Shown here: piece by piece, positions 1 to 8,616 of the stretch
How the letters are laid out: each line of letters opens with the position of its first letter
Position numbering within the stretch: position 1 is the stretch's first letter
Source: Roseimaritima multifibrata
GTDB taxonomy: Bacteria > Planctomycetota > Planctomycetia > Pirellulales > Pirellulaceae
DNA: 64,000 nt
Assembly (NCBI RefSeq): GCF_007741495.1
Contig: NZ_CP036262.1
Coordinates: 5,952,001-6,016,000 of the forward strand
Direction of reading: 5' to 3'
Program-made: the position numbers and the translations under genes
Notes under the pieces: generated by a model
The model's database searches: none
What the model was told of the DNA's origin: nothing
What the model saw: only the letters and a program-made list of their open reading frames with translations

Positions 1-404
1 TCATTACCCAATGTCTAACCGGCGACTCGGTTCGACTGGGCAGTTTGACACCGACGCGCGACCTAAATTACGTCGCCAACACGGTGCACGGTTTTATTTC
101 CGCTGCGGCAAGCCCAGCAGCTATCGGGCGAACCATGAATGTTGGTTCCGGACAGGAAATCAGCATCGGTGACCTTGCCCACCTGATTGCCGAGTTGGTT
201 GGCAAGCCGATCACCATCGAAAGTGATGAACAACGACACCGGCCGGAAAAAAGTGAAGTCCAGCGGCTACTCGCCGATAACCGTTTGGCGAAAGAACTAA
301 TTGACTGGGAACCGATTGTCGATTTCCGTACTGGGTTGTCCAATACGATCGATTGGTTCCGAGAAAACCTGGCAGGATACCGTCCCGATGTCTACAACGT
401 GTAA
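1..404 (+). CDS. legB: NDP-sugar 4,6-dehydratase LegB-like, C-terminal part (5' end outside window)
   Basis: The reading frame is open from base 3 to the stop at 402-404, so the gene starts to the left of the window. The visible ~133 residues are the substrate-binding C-terminal part of an extended short-chain dehydrogenase/epimerase. The stretch NVGSGQEISIGDL followed by DEQRHRPEKSEVQRL is characteristic of the LegB family (NAD-dependent 4,6-dehydratases acting on UDP- or GDP-GlcNAc in legionaminic-type sugar synthesis). The Rossmann fold and catalytic YxxxK are not visible. The following LegC-type aminotransferase gene overlaps the 3' end by 17 bp, which is the usual LegB-LegC pairing: the dehydratase makes the 4-keto-6-deoxy sugar that LegC aminates. 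The exact sugar nucleotide is not determined by this fragment. Confidence 0.85.
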   Translation, partial: ITQCLTGDSVRLGSLTPTRDLNYVANTVHGFISAAASPAAIGRTMNVGSGQEISIGDLAHLIAELVGKPITIESDEQRHRPEKSEVQRLLADNRLAKELIDWEPIVDFRTGLSNTIDWFRENLAGYRPDVYNV

Positions 405-1566
405 AGCGATTTCAGCGGAATCGATTGTCCAAACCCTTCGAGCCTGCTTCCCGGCCCATGAACGCTTGGCCCTCCACGAACCCTTCTTCGGAGGCTCCGA
501 AGATGCGTACGTAAGCGACTGCGTTACCACCGGTTGGGTCTCATCAGTCGGTGCCTACGTCGATCGTTTCGAACAGGACCTCGCTGCCTACACGGGGGCT
601 AAACACGCGATTGCGGTTGTAAACGGCACTGCAGCTTTGCATATTTCGTTGAAATTAGCAGGCGTCCAGCCTGACGACGAAGTCCTCTGCCCTGCTCTCA
701 CATTCGTCGCAACGGCAAATGCCATCTCCTACTGCGGAGCCATTCCCCACTTCATCGACTCAGAATCCAATACTCTTGGAGTCGATGCTGGCAAATTGAG
801 CGATTATTTAAAAGACATCGCGGTCGAAGACGGCGAATCCTATCGAAACAAACGGACCGGGCGAACCCTAAAAGCGATTGTCCCTGTCCATACCCTGGGC
901 CATCCGGTCGACCTAGATCCCATCATCGAGGTTTGCGAACGCTATCGTTTAGAACTGGTCGAGGACGCCGCTGAGTCCCTGGGCTCTACCTACAAAGGAC
1001 GACACACCGGAACCTTTGGGATCGCAAACGCGATTAGTTTCAACGGGAACAAAATCATTACGACTGGTGGCGGCGGAGCTATCCTAACCGACAATACTCC
1101 GTTGGCGACACGGGCAAAACACTTAGTAACGACAGCCAAACAGCCACACCCTTGGAAATATGAACACGATGCGTTGGGGTACAACTATCGTCTCCCCAAC
1201 ATCAACGCTGCACTTGGCTGCGCTCAACTGGAGAAACTTCCGCAGTTGTTAAAATGGAAGCGTTCGATTTATTCAACTTACCAAACGGCATTTTCTGAGA
1301 CTCCGCAAGTTAGAATTGTTGGTGAGCCAGATTCCTCACAAAGCAACTATTGGCTGAATGCTCTACAAATTCAGGGCGACCGTTCATTCCGCGACGCAAT
1401 TATCGAAAGTGCCCATCTTCAAGGGATTGCAGTAAGGCCAATGTGGTCTTTATTGAACACCATGCCGATGTACCTCGAAGCCCCTGCGATGGACTTGGAT
1501 ACGAGTGAACGACTTGAACAACAAATAATCAGCTTGCCGAGTAGTGCAATTCTGGGTGCCCCATAA
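388..1566 (+). CDS. legC: LegC-family PLP-dependent sugar-nucleotide aminotransferase
   Basis: This 392-residue protein is a DegT/DnrJ/EryC1-type aminotransferase that transfers an amino group to the 4-keto sugar made by LegB. The stretches TGWVSSVGAYVDRFE, PALTFVATANAISYCGAIPH, VEDAAESLGS and SFNGNKIITTGGGGAI fit the LegC subfamily. Lys222 in NGNK is the expected Schiff-base lysine. The ATG at 388 is chosen because the longer frame from 301 would run deep into legB; the chosen start still overlaps legB by 17 bp, suggesting translational coupling. The C-terminus (IISLPSSAILGAP) ends where the family usually ends, so the gene is complete. It probably supplies a 4-amino-4,6-dideoxy sugar for a nonulosonic acid or bacillosamine-like residue of the surface glycan. 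Steps after LegC are not seen in the window. Confidence 0.9.
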   Translation: MSTTCKAISAESIVQTLRACFPAHERLALHEPFFGGSEDAYVSDCVTTGWVSSVGAYVDRFEQDLAAYTGAKHAIAVVNGTAALHISLKLAGVQPDDEVLCPALTFVATANAISYCGAIPHFIDSESNTLGVDAGKLSDYLKDIAVEDGESYRNKRTGRTLKAIVPVHTLGHPVDLDPIIEVCERYRLELVEDAAESLGSTYKGRHTGTFGIANAISFNGNKIITTGGGGAILTDNTPLATRAKHLVTTAKQPHPWKYEHDALGYNYRLPNINAALGCAQLEKLPQLLKWKRSIYSTYQTAFSETPQVRIVGEPDSSQSNYWLNALQIQGDRSFRDAIIESAHLQGIAVRPMWSLLNTMPMYLEAPAMDLDTSERLEQQIISLPSSAILGAP

Positions 1567-1927
1567 AACATGCGACAGGGCTTGAGATCTCCTAACGCTT
1601 AGAAGATTCGCCCACGTCTCCAACCAAATTTGCTTAGCTCCACTGCACGAACCATAACGCTTTCCACGACAACGGCCCCGGTCCCGTCCATAATGCTTGG
1701 ACAGTCATCCAACCTTGACTTGACATGGCTTGTACCGTCAGCCATTTTTATCGTTCGGCGCGTGGCAAGGATTCACGTTGACGTAACTTACCTGACTACC
1801 TAAGTTCTCAATCAGAAAGCGGAATGACAGGCCTGCCTACCGACTGGCGACTCTCGCAACAAATCAAACCGGTAGCATTGCTAGTAATTCCCTGTAGCCG
1901 CAAGGACGCTGAAGGAGGACGAAGCAA
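1567..1927. other. Intergenic gap with strong Shine-Dalgarno at its end
   Basis: No convincing gene in these 361 bp. The right end carries a strong ribosome-binding site GAAGGAG at 1911-1917, ten bases before the ATG at 1928. A TTGACA at 1720-1725 followed by an AT-rich stretch around 1744-1750 could be a weak promoter for the polymerase gene, but the spacing is not ideal and this is only a guess. Confidence 0.4.
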
Positions 1928-3334
1928 ATGGATTTGGCCGCACATCAAGACTTCTCGCGTCGGAGACAAAAGCCACTGGCCGCAGGGTTGGGGCACGATG
2001 ACACAGCGACACAAAAATTGCTTTGGCAGTACTGTGCAATTGCATTAGTAACCTATTTGCTAGCGTTCGCTTTTCACTATACGCCCCCACTGCTCTACGT
2101 CGTCTGCATCACTGCCGTCTACTGCAGCGCAACACCAACCTTCCTTCTCTCCCCGCGGAACGTTCTGTACGCTTACCACCTCTTGTTCTACGGAATCGCC
2201 GTGATGGGTGCCGAGCGATACGCGGACTTCGATTATAGTGACCCGGCAGTCAACTTGAGCTACCTAATGTTGACCGTAAGCTATTTGGTCTCCTATCTAA
2301 CCCTCTTCCACGCTGAGAGAATTCAAACGAGTCGATATCGTTTTCTTCGCGTTCTTACCGAGCGGCCCGACGCATCTCACTTTCTTTCGCGTTACTCTTT
2401 TCTAACGGCAATCGGCAGTATTCTCTTCGCTATTTTACTAGTACTTAGCACAGGCGGTCTCGCGCATTGGATGGCCGATCCCGGCAGAGCTTTTCTAGGG
2501 CGTGAAGGTGGCGGCATCTATTATATTCTCCTGCTAATGTCCACCTCCGTAGCAGCCAGTTGCATTGGGACGAACTGCTATTTAGGAAAAAGCAAAATCA
2601 CATTGGTCGCTTACCTACTTATTCTGGTAATTTTGACTCCGGTGTTGGGTGGAAAGCAACGAGTTTTCATGACCTTGATATTCCTTTTTTTGCCGTGGGT
2701 ATTTTTTGCTCGAACAAAATCACGAAAAGCCTTTTACGTCTTCGTAGCTTTTCTGTCCTGCTTTGCGCTGGGAACATGGTTTCGGAACATGCACTGGATC
2801 CAGGCGGGAGACATGCTGGCATACTCGCTGAACTATTTCAGCACGCTGGACAATTTGGTGATGAGTGTACGCGATTTCGAACCGGGCTGGCTCCAAACGA
2901 CCTTCTTACCTTTCAACAAATTCCTAACTCCTTTTGGCACAGGGGGGGATGTTGTTTTCTATGACATGAGCGCGTGGCTAACATCGATCTACTTCCCACA
3001 TTTCTGGGACCTGCGATGCACCGAACAATGGCCCATCGAAACCGACTTATACCTTAGTTTTCACTATATTTTCGGTCTCCCATTGCTGATGGGCTACATG
3101 ACCATTGTCGGAGTTCTTTCGAGTGTTGCATATCGCTCCGGTTCACTCGGCTTTATGCTCGTATCCACCTACGTCACTCTCATGTTACCTACACACTTGC
3201 GAGGGGGACTAATCATCTGGACCGAATTCTATTTAGTTCCTTTTTGGCTGCTGTGCCTTTGGTTTTTAGGTTCAACTCTCATTAAGCACCGGACAGGTGA
3301 CCGCACCTCCACTCCCTCCACCGCAGTAATTTAG
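1928..3334 (+). CDS. Wzy-like oligosaccharide repeat-unit polymerase (multi-spanning membrane protein)
   Basis: The 468-residue product is strongly hydrophobic, with about ten or more predicted membrane segments beginning near residue 35, and a large polar loop (roughly residues 290-370, including FLTPFGTGGDVVFYD and the acidic/Trp-rich segment after it). This topology is that of O-antigen/exopolysaccharide polymerases, which join lipid-linked repeat units on the periplasmic side. Sequence conservation in this family is poor, so the assignment rests on topology and on position between sugar-nucleotide genes and the Wzx-like flippase at 6031. The start ATG at 1928 has a strong GAAGGAG ribosome-binding site. 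An EpsG-type or ligase function is possible, but two separate ligase-like genes lie elsewhere in the window. Confidence 0.7.
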   Translation: MDLAAHQDFSRRRQKPLAAGLGHDDTATQKLLWQYCAIALVTYLLAFAFHYTPPLLYVVCITAVYCSATPTFLLSPRNVLYAYHLLFYGIAVMGAERYADFDYSDPAVNLSYLMLTVSYLVSYLTLFHAERIQTSRYRFLRVLTERPDASHFLSRYSFLTAIGSILFAILLVLSTGGLAHWMADPGRAFLGREGGGIYYILLLMSTSVAASCIGTNCYLGKSKITLVAYLLILVILTPVLGGKQRVFMTLIFLFLPWVFFARTKSRKAFYVFVAFLSCFALGTWFRNMHWIQAGDMLAYSLNYFSTLDNLVMSVRDFEPGWLQTTFLPFNKFLTPFGTGGDVVFYDMSAWLTSIYFPHFWDLRCTEQWPIETDLYLSFHYIFGLPLLMGYMTIVGVLSSVAYRSGSLGFMLVSTYVTLMLPTHLRGGLIIWTEFYLVPFWLLCLWFLGSTLIKHRTGDRTSTPSTAVI

Positions 3335-3344
3335 CCCCCACAGC

Positions 3345-4328
3345 ATGGATTCAAAAATGCAAGAGTGTGCAATCGTTGGCGCCGGTCAAATCGGAAGTAG
3401 ACACCTCCAAGCCCTGTCTCGCCTTAAAAGTCCGTTGCGCATCTGCGTGGTCGATCCATCGCCACAAGCTTTACAACGATCACGACTTCAGTTCGAAGAG
3501 TTCCAAGGGAAATCCGACACACACCAAGTCTCGTTCGAAACCTCGGCAGAAAACCTTCCTCCCAAACTGGACTTAGCGATCATCGCAACCGTCGCATCTC
3601 ATCGACTCAGCGCCATGGATGCCCTGTTTAAGCGATCGGCGTTGAAATATCTAATCTTGGAGAAATTCCTTTTCCAATCTACGGACGATTACCATAAAGC
3701 AGACTCGCTGCTCGCCCAAACGTCGACACAGACCTGGGTAAATTGCCCGCGGCGACTCTGGTCTTTCTACCAACGTCTTCGCGAGCGACTGACTGGTAGC
3801 AAGGTTCACTATCACGTAACCGGTTCTCAATGGGGCCTGGGTTGCAACGCAATTCATTTCATCGACCACCTAGCATTTCTAACCGGGGACAACCACTACT
3901 CAATCCTGGATGCGTCACTGGAAGTAGACCCCTCCCCGAAACGACAGGGAACCATTGAATTCACAGGTTCTTTGCTGGGGAAACTTGAGCAAGGAAGCAC
4001 TTTCGAAATCACTTCACTCGCTAAACCTGGGCACCCTATCGAAGTATCAATCCTCGCTGATGAAGTGGAATTCCACATCAACGAGACAAAGGGAACTGGC
4101 TGGTCCCGCGACCTCGCCCCGACGCTGGAACGTGTTGACCTAGATTTCAAGATTCCTTACGTAAGTGAAACAGGCGCAATCGCCTGCCAAGACATTCTGT
4201 CCCACGGAAACTGCGACTTAACGACGTACGAAGATTCGGTGGCGCTGCATACGCCTCTGCTGCAAACCTTTCTAAAGTACTACCAAACCCAAATTGACGA
4301 GACCGCAACAGCATGTCCAATCACCTAA
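3345..4328 (+). CDS. Gfo/Idh/MocA-family NAD(P)-dependent oxidoreductase (first of a pair)
   Basis: The 327-residue protein begins with a Rossmann fingerprint, AIVGAGQIGSRHLQAL (about residues 9-24), followed by ILEKFLFQS in the position of the family's E-K-P motif; the proline is replaced here by phenylalanine. The segment VNCPRRLWSFYQRL fits the following conserved R/N-rich block. Such enzymes oxidise or reduce sugars or sugar nucleotides, often at C3. The start could be 3345 or the in-frame ATG at 3357, and no clear ribosome-binding site decides. The 3' end overlaps the next gene by 16 bp, and both products belong to the same family, so they probably act in sequence or as a heteromeric pair on the glycan precursor. 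The substrate is not known. Confidence 0.8.
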   Translation: MDSKMQECAIVGAGQIGSRHLQALSRLKSPLRICVVDPSPQALQRSRLQFEEFQGKSDTHQVSFETSAENLPPKLDLAIIATVASHRLSAMDALFKRSALKYLILEKFLFQSTDDYHKADSLLAQTSTQTWVNCPRRLWSFYQRLRERLTGSKVHYHVTGSQWGLGCNAIHFIDHLAFLTGDNHYSILDASLEVDPSPKRQGTIEFTGSLLGKLEQGSTFEITSLAKPGHPIEVSILADEVEFHINETKGTGWSRDLAPTLERVDLDFKIPYVSETGAIACQDILSHGNCDLTTYEDSVALHTPLLQTFLKYYQTQIDETATACPIT

Positions 4329-5326
4329 AACGCGCGCCTCTCTGGTTGATCGGTGCAGGACCGATGGCCGTCTCTTATGGGCACGTACTCCGACACTTGA
4401 AGATGCCGTTTGAAGTCATTGGACGAGGGGCTACTTCTGCGGCAAGCTTTCGTAAAGCGGTACAGGTGCCGGTCCACGAAGGCGGTATCGAAACTCAACT
4501 GGCACAATCCGCTGCCCCTGAAACGGCTATCGTTGCGGTCAGCCTGATGCAGCTTTCCCAAACAACAAAAACGTTGATCGAAGCGGGCACGTCGAAAATT
4601 CTGCTTGAAAAGCCTGCGGCGTTGACCTTGGCTGCAATCGCAGAATTGACGGAGTTCGCCGCGGCACGGGGAAGCGAAATTTACATCGCTTATAACCGCC
4701 GTTTCAACGCTTCGACGAGTGCCGCTCGTCAACTGATCGAGGAAGACGGAGGCGTGCGTTCGTTCCATTTTGAATTTACCGAATGGAGCCATAAAATCGA
4801 GACACTGCCTCATCCCCCAGAGGTCCTTGAGAATTGGTTATTCGCCAATTCCAGCCACGTAATTGACCTGGCTTTTCACCTTGGCGGTCAACCAGAAAAA
4901 CTAAGCTGCCATCAGGCTGGCGGACTCTCCTGGCACCCATCAGCATCCGCCTTTAGCGGATCAGGCGTAACGGAACAGGGGGCTTTATTTAGCTACCAAG
5001 CCGACTGGGAGGCTCCCGGCCGCTGGGGTGTCGAAATCCTCACCGCGAATCGCCGACTGATACTTCGGCCACTCGAACAACTGTGGATTCAAGAGAAGGG
5101 CTCCATCGCGATCCACCGCCAGGAAATCGACGATTCCCTCGATACCGATTTCAAGCCCGGCCTCTGTGCGGAGGTCCAAGACTTCCTGCGTCCTCAGCCC
5201 AACCGGCTTCCCAGCCTCCAAGAACACCATCAGTTCGCGGCCAACATCCTCCAGCCGATCGCCGGACTGGGCACGGTGGAGAGCCCCCAGCAGCAGGCCA
5301 GGAAGGAAAAAACAACGTGTTTTTGA
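4313..5326 (+). CDS. Gfo/Idh/MocA-family NAD(P)-dependent oxidoreductase (second of a pair)
   Basis: A 337-residue protein with an N-terminal Rossmann motif (LIGAGPMAVSYGHVL, about residues 12-26), the canonical ILLEKPAAL motif near residue 100 and IYIAYNRRFNAST, which corresponds to the family's conserved (V/A)xYNRRF block. This copy keeps the EKP lysine used in catalysis, unlike the partner upstream whose motif reads EKF. It overlaps the preceding gene by 16 bp and the start of the following SGNH gene by about 10 bp, indicating one transcript. It is likely to act on a sugar nucleotide of the surface polysaccharide; the substrate cannot be read from the sequence. Confidence 0.82.
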   Translation: MSNHLKRAPLWLIGAGPMAVSYGHVLRHLKMPFEVIGRGATSAASFRKAVQVPVHEGGIETQLAQSAAPETAIVAVSLMQLSQTTKTLIEAGTSKILLEKPAALTLAAIAELTEFAAARGSEIYIAYNRRFNASTSAARQLIEEDGGVRSFHFEFTEWSHKIETLPHPPEVLENWLFANSSHVIDLAFHLGGQPEKLSCHQAGGLSWHPSASAFSGSGVTEQGALFSYQADWEAPGRWGVEILTANRRLILRPLEQLWIQEKGSIAIHRQEIDDSLDTDFKPGLCAEVQDFLRPQPNRLPSLQEHHQFAANILQPIAGLGTVESPQQQARKEKTTCF

Positions 5327-6030
5327 ACAAAATCCTGATGATTGGCGATAGTTTCGGAACCGAACGCCGACACGGTGACGAAATCGAAGTCAGCGCTGCA
5401 AAAACCTGGCCGCGTCAGGTTCAGCGGATGCTTCCCAACCAACAGTTTGACATCGATTTCAAAGGCTTCCGCCGATTAGCCGATTGCCCTGCTTTACTGC
5501 CTGCAAAAGAGCCGTATGACGTACTGCTTTTCCAAGCCGGAATTGTCGATGTCTATCCACGACCATTTCCACTCGGCTTTAGCAAATCGATGCGACTGTT
5601 TTGCAGACTTGTTCGACGGGCGGTGCGACCGTGGCGACGCGAATGGACCAATTACGTCTATAGCACCACCTGGTCTTCTCAGGCAGAACTGCAAACAACC
5701 TTCGAATCAATCGATTCGCTCAGCCAAAATGCGATTGTCGTTTTTGTGACGCTGGCTCCGCTGCACAAGCCCCATGCTCTGGCCACCCCAGGTGCTCAAG
5801 AATCAATCATGGACTTCAATGACGAATTGCGTCACCAAGTTCGACAGCGCGATAACTGGTTCATCATCGACCTACATGCACAGGCGATTAAAGAAGGCTA
5901 CTCCCATTTCATCAGCCCAATTGATTCACACTTGAATCAAACCGGCAACGACTGGCTTGCCAAAATGGTCGCTACCAAAATCCAAGATTTAAAAGCGACC
6001 ATGGACACAAGCACTACAAAGGTCGCTTAG
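5317..6030 (+). CDS. SGNH/GDSL-family hydrolase or acyltransferase-like protein
   Basis: The product is about 237 residues from the GTG at 5317. The frame is open further upstream, but that part lies over the previous gene. An ATG at 5338 is an alternative start. The N-terminus ILMIGDSFG is the block I GDS motif with the nucleophilic serine. Near the C-terminus SPIDSHLNQTGNDWLA matches the block V Asp-x-His form seen in SGNH enzymes that act on polysaccharides. An AAGGAA stretch about a dozen bases before 5317 supports the GTG start. No signal peptide is evident. In this operon the likely job is adding or removing an acyl group on a glycan or sugar precursor; this is inferred from context. 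Confidence 0.72.
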   Translation: MFLNKILMIGDSFGTERRHGDEIEVSAAKTWPRQVQRMLPNQQFDIDFKGFRRLADCPALLPAKEPYDVLLFQAGIVDVYPRPFPLGFSKSMRLFCRLVRRAVRPWRREWTNYVYSTTWSSQAELQTTFESIDSLSQNAIVVFVTLAPLHKPHALATPGAQESIMDFNDELRHQVRQRDNWFIIDLHAQAIKEGYSHFISPIDSHLNQTGNDWLAKMVATKIQDLKATMDTSTTKVA

Positions 6031-7320
6031 TTGAGAATCGCCAATCAAGCTATTGTTTACGGTACAAGTGTCGCGCTGAATCGTGGTGGGATCCTCCTCA
6101 GCACTCCCCTTCTGGTTGCTTGGTTCGGGCTGGTCGATTTTGGAATCTATAGCCTAACGTTGGTGGCATCGCAGTTACTTGCAAACCTTCTCAGCCTGAA
6201 CGGCAGCATTGCCGTGATGCGAGAAGGCGCGGAGGACGTTCAGAAAGGATCGTACCTTTTCCGGCGTTTTTCGATCCTGACGATTCTGCTGGGTTCTGTC
6301 GTAACGGCTTTTGTCTGGCCCTTCGACAACTCAAGTTTCCATTGGCTCGGTTATGCATTCCTATTAGGTGCGACCGAGGGACTACAGCAACTGCTTCTAA
6401 ATTGGCTGCGATGCCGTAACAGACAGTTTTCTTACCTATTTTTCTCCGTCGTGCGAACGACCGGCATTCTGCTTTCAATTTTCCTGGTATCCAAATACCA
6501 CGGCAATTTGGAGACCTTATTCTTTGCTCAGCTTATGTGGTGTGCCGCACTCTTTGCGGGATTCACTTTGATCGATGGCTTGGTTAGCAAAAACATCGAT
6601 TCGAAATCAGTCGCGATTCGGGGAGTCTTGGCTTACGCACTGCCAATGATTCCACACGCGGCGGCGCAGTGGGTTATCAACGGATCCGACCGCCTGATCA
6701 TCAAATCGATGGTGGGTGAAGAAGCACTGGGGATTTATAGCTTGGCCTATTCTTTTGCGATGGTGGTCATGCTGGTCAACAGTGGATTAGCGTTAACCCT
6801 GCCGCAGCAGATCATCCAAAATTACGATCAATGGTCCCTGGGATCGATCCGCGGCAAAACAATGAAAGCCTACACGGCCGTCGTCGTCGTGCTGGTGCTG
6901 GGGGTTCTGATTGCACTGGAAATCGATCACCGCACGATTCAATGGCTGCCAGCAGGCACCGGTGATGTCCCTCTCATCGTCGGACTGGTTTCGGCGGGAC
7001 TGTACCTGCAAGGCATCTATTACCTGTACGGCAATTTCTATTTCTACCATCGCAAAACGTCGAAGCTTGCAGTCCAAACGGTGATTGCAGCAATCGCGAA
7101 CATCCTACTAACGATCGTTTTTGTGCAATGGTTAGGGATCGTCGGTGCTGCGATTGCTACTTTCCTGACGTACGCAGGCTATTTAGCAATGTTGATTAGC
7201 GGCCTAAAAAACATCGAACCACGTTTAAAACGGATGCTCAAAGCCGACCTAAAGCTCGTTCCGTTTTCAGTGGCGGGATTGTTCTTACTCGGTCTCTTTC
7301 ATGGACTGTTATGGCAATAA
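6031..7320 (+). CDS. Wzx-like oligosaccharide flippase (MATE/MOP superfamily)
   Basis: A 429-residue hydrophobic protein with about 12 predicted membrane segments. The N-terminal GTSVALNRGGILLSTPLLVAW and the charged segment YALPMIPHAAAQWVINGSDR are typical of the polysaccharide-biosynthesis (PST) branch of the MOP superfamily, which flips undecaprenyl-linked repeat units across the inner membrane. The start is a TTG placed directly after the stop of the SGNH gene, with AAAGG at about 6018-6022 as ribosome-binding site. The 3' end overlaps the next gene by 10 bp. With the Wzy-like gene at 1928 and the Wza/Wzc genes at 25080-28520 it completes a Wzx/Wzy-dependent export route. Confidence 0.85.
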   Translation: MRIANQAIVYGTSVALNRGGILLSTPLLVAWFGLVDFGIYSLTLVASQLLANLLSLNGSIAVMREGAEDVQKGSYLFRRFSILTILLGSVVTAFVWPFDNSSFHWLGYAFLLGATEGLQQLLLNWLRCRNRQFSYLFFSVVRTTGILLSIFLVSKYHGNLETLFFAQLMWCAALFAGFTLIDGLVSKNIDSKSVAIRGVLAYALPMIPHAAAQWVINGSDRLIIKSMVGEEALGIYSLAYSFAMVVMLVNSGLALTLPQQIIQNYDQWSLGSIRGKTMKAYTAVVVVLVLGVLIALEIDHRTIQWLPAGTGDVPLIVGLVSAGLYLQGIYYLYGNFYFYHRKTSKLAVQTVIAAIANILLTIVFVQWLGIVGAAIATFLTYAGYLAMLISGLKNIEPRLKRMLKADLKLVPFSVAGLFLLGLFHGLLWQ

Positions 7321-8549
7321 ACATGACCAATCCCCGCACCGAATCTATCGATGCCTACATTCAGGCAACCACCAATGAGTGTGTGACCGACAAAGTCCTT
7401 GCCACCGTAGACGACTCCGCTGCCTGGCTTCCCCATCGATTTCCTCGGCCGCTACAGTTTGCGGCAACATTGCCCCGCTGGCCGCTTGCGGTGCAAGTCG
7501 CTTTCCAAGCGGCCCTTTTGTTCTGGCTTCCGCTGCTTGCCATACTAAACATGCTTCATGCGGTGCGACTGACTTGGCACATGCTAAAGCAGCGTCACAA
7601 CAAAATGCCAATCAACGGTCAAATAGCCTTAGCGACGTCAGCAAGAATGGCAACGATTCTTGCTCGCGTACCTGCGGACCAACAGCCGGACACACTGGTA
7701 ACGCTACCGTGGTGCAAGCCGATCCCGATGGCAGAGAATCGTCAGACGATTGGTCTGCTTCAAGCCGCTCGAATCGGCGATATCTGGTGGTCCTACTGGA
7801 GTGCACTGATCGGCGCGTGGCAATTTGCACGGCAATCGGAATTGCGTGCGGATCGCTGGCAAACTTACACATCCTTTCGCTGGTTCTTCACGTGGCGTGT
7901 GCTCTCACGCCAATCCGAAATCGACACAATTTGGTTCTGCAATCACTACGATCGCTGGGCAGTACTAGTCGATAGACTCCCCCTTCAAGTGACCCGGATC
8001 CTTATTCAGCATGGTTTTGCCCGTAGTGAACTACAGTTGCCAGTGCGTCTGGAACAGATCGATGCGTTCTATTACTTCGACGAGCAAACCAAACAAACGC
8101 TTTTGGATATGACTCTTCCTGACAAATCCAAATTGCGCATGGAACGCCTGACAGCAACCATCAACCTTCGCTCGCTTCCGCGTGACTCAGACCAGCGACA
8201 CTTGCTATTTATCAGCCAACCTGTTGACCAGGTTAAAGAAGCCGTCCTTCTACGGGCAATCCTAAAGAAGTTTCCTGACCTGCAAGTCTGGTTAAAGCCG
8301 CACCCACTTTATTCGTCTCGAGCGACTCGAGAATTCAGCGAGACAACGATCAAGGTCATCGAAGAGGCGGACTTTTTTCCAGATGTCGAAGTCGCCATTT
8401 CAGGCCAGTCTTGGCTAGGAGTCGAATATGAAGGATCAGGGGTCCCCGTTGTATGGCACTGGGGAAAAAATGCGGGCGTCGTTCTCGCTGAAATCACGGC
8501 CATCCTTGAGAAGTCAGACGATTTGCAAGTCGTAGCACGTGCTTCTTAA
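7311..8549 (+). CDS. Putative GT-B-like glycosyltransferase of the surface-polysaccharide locus
   Basis: This 412-residue protein has a hydrophobic segment near residues 60-85 (ALLFWLPLLAILNML), which could anchor it to the membrane. The C-terminal half shows features of GT-B capsule-type transferases: RILIQHGFARSEL, FYYFDEQTKQTL, HLLFISQPVDQ, then VWLKPHPLYSS and an acidic/glycine pattern ISGQSWLGVEYEGSGVPVV, similar in layout to polysialyltransferase or CDP-glycerol-transferase-like proteins. The family cannot be named more precisely from sequence alone. The gene overlaps the flippase by 10 bp (ATG 7311; ATG 7323 is an alternative) and precedes the amidotransferase gene. It is the only plain glycosyltransferase seen in region 1, so other transferases for the repeat unit must lie to the left. 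Confidence 0.55.
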   Translation: MAINMTNPRTESIDAYIQATTNECVTDKVLATVDDSAAWLPHRFPRPLQFAATLPRWPLAVQVAFQAALLFWLPLLAILNMLHAVRLTWHMLKQRHNKMPINGQIALATSARMATILARVPADQQPDTLVTLPWCKPIPMAENRQTIGLLQAARIGDIWWSYWSALIGAWQFARQSELRADRWQTYTSFRWFFTWRVLSRQSEIDTIWFCNHYDRWAVLVDRLPLQVTRILIQHGFARSELQLPVRLEQIDAFYYFDEQTKQTLLDMTLPDKSKLRMERLTATINLRSLPRDSDQRHLLFISQPVDQVKEAVLLRAILKKFPDLQVWLKPHPLYSSRATREFSETTIKVIEEADFFPDVEVAISGQSWLGVEYEGSGVPVVWHWGKNAGVVLAEITAILEKSDDLQVVARAS

Positions 8550-8616
8550 GCAAAGCAGATAGACTGCAGGCAGGTTGGCGCAGAGTCCCTTAGTTATTTG
8601 TCCGGAACAAAGCAGC

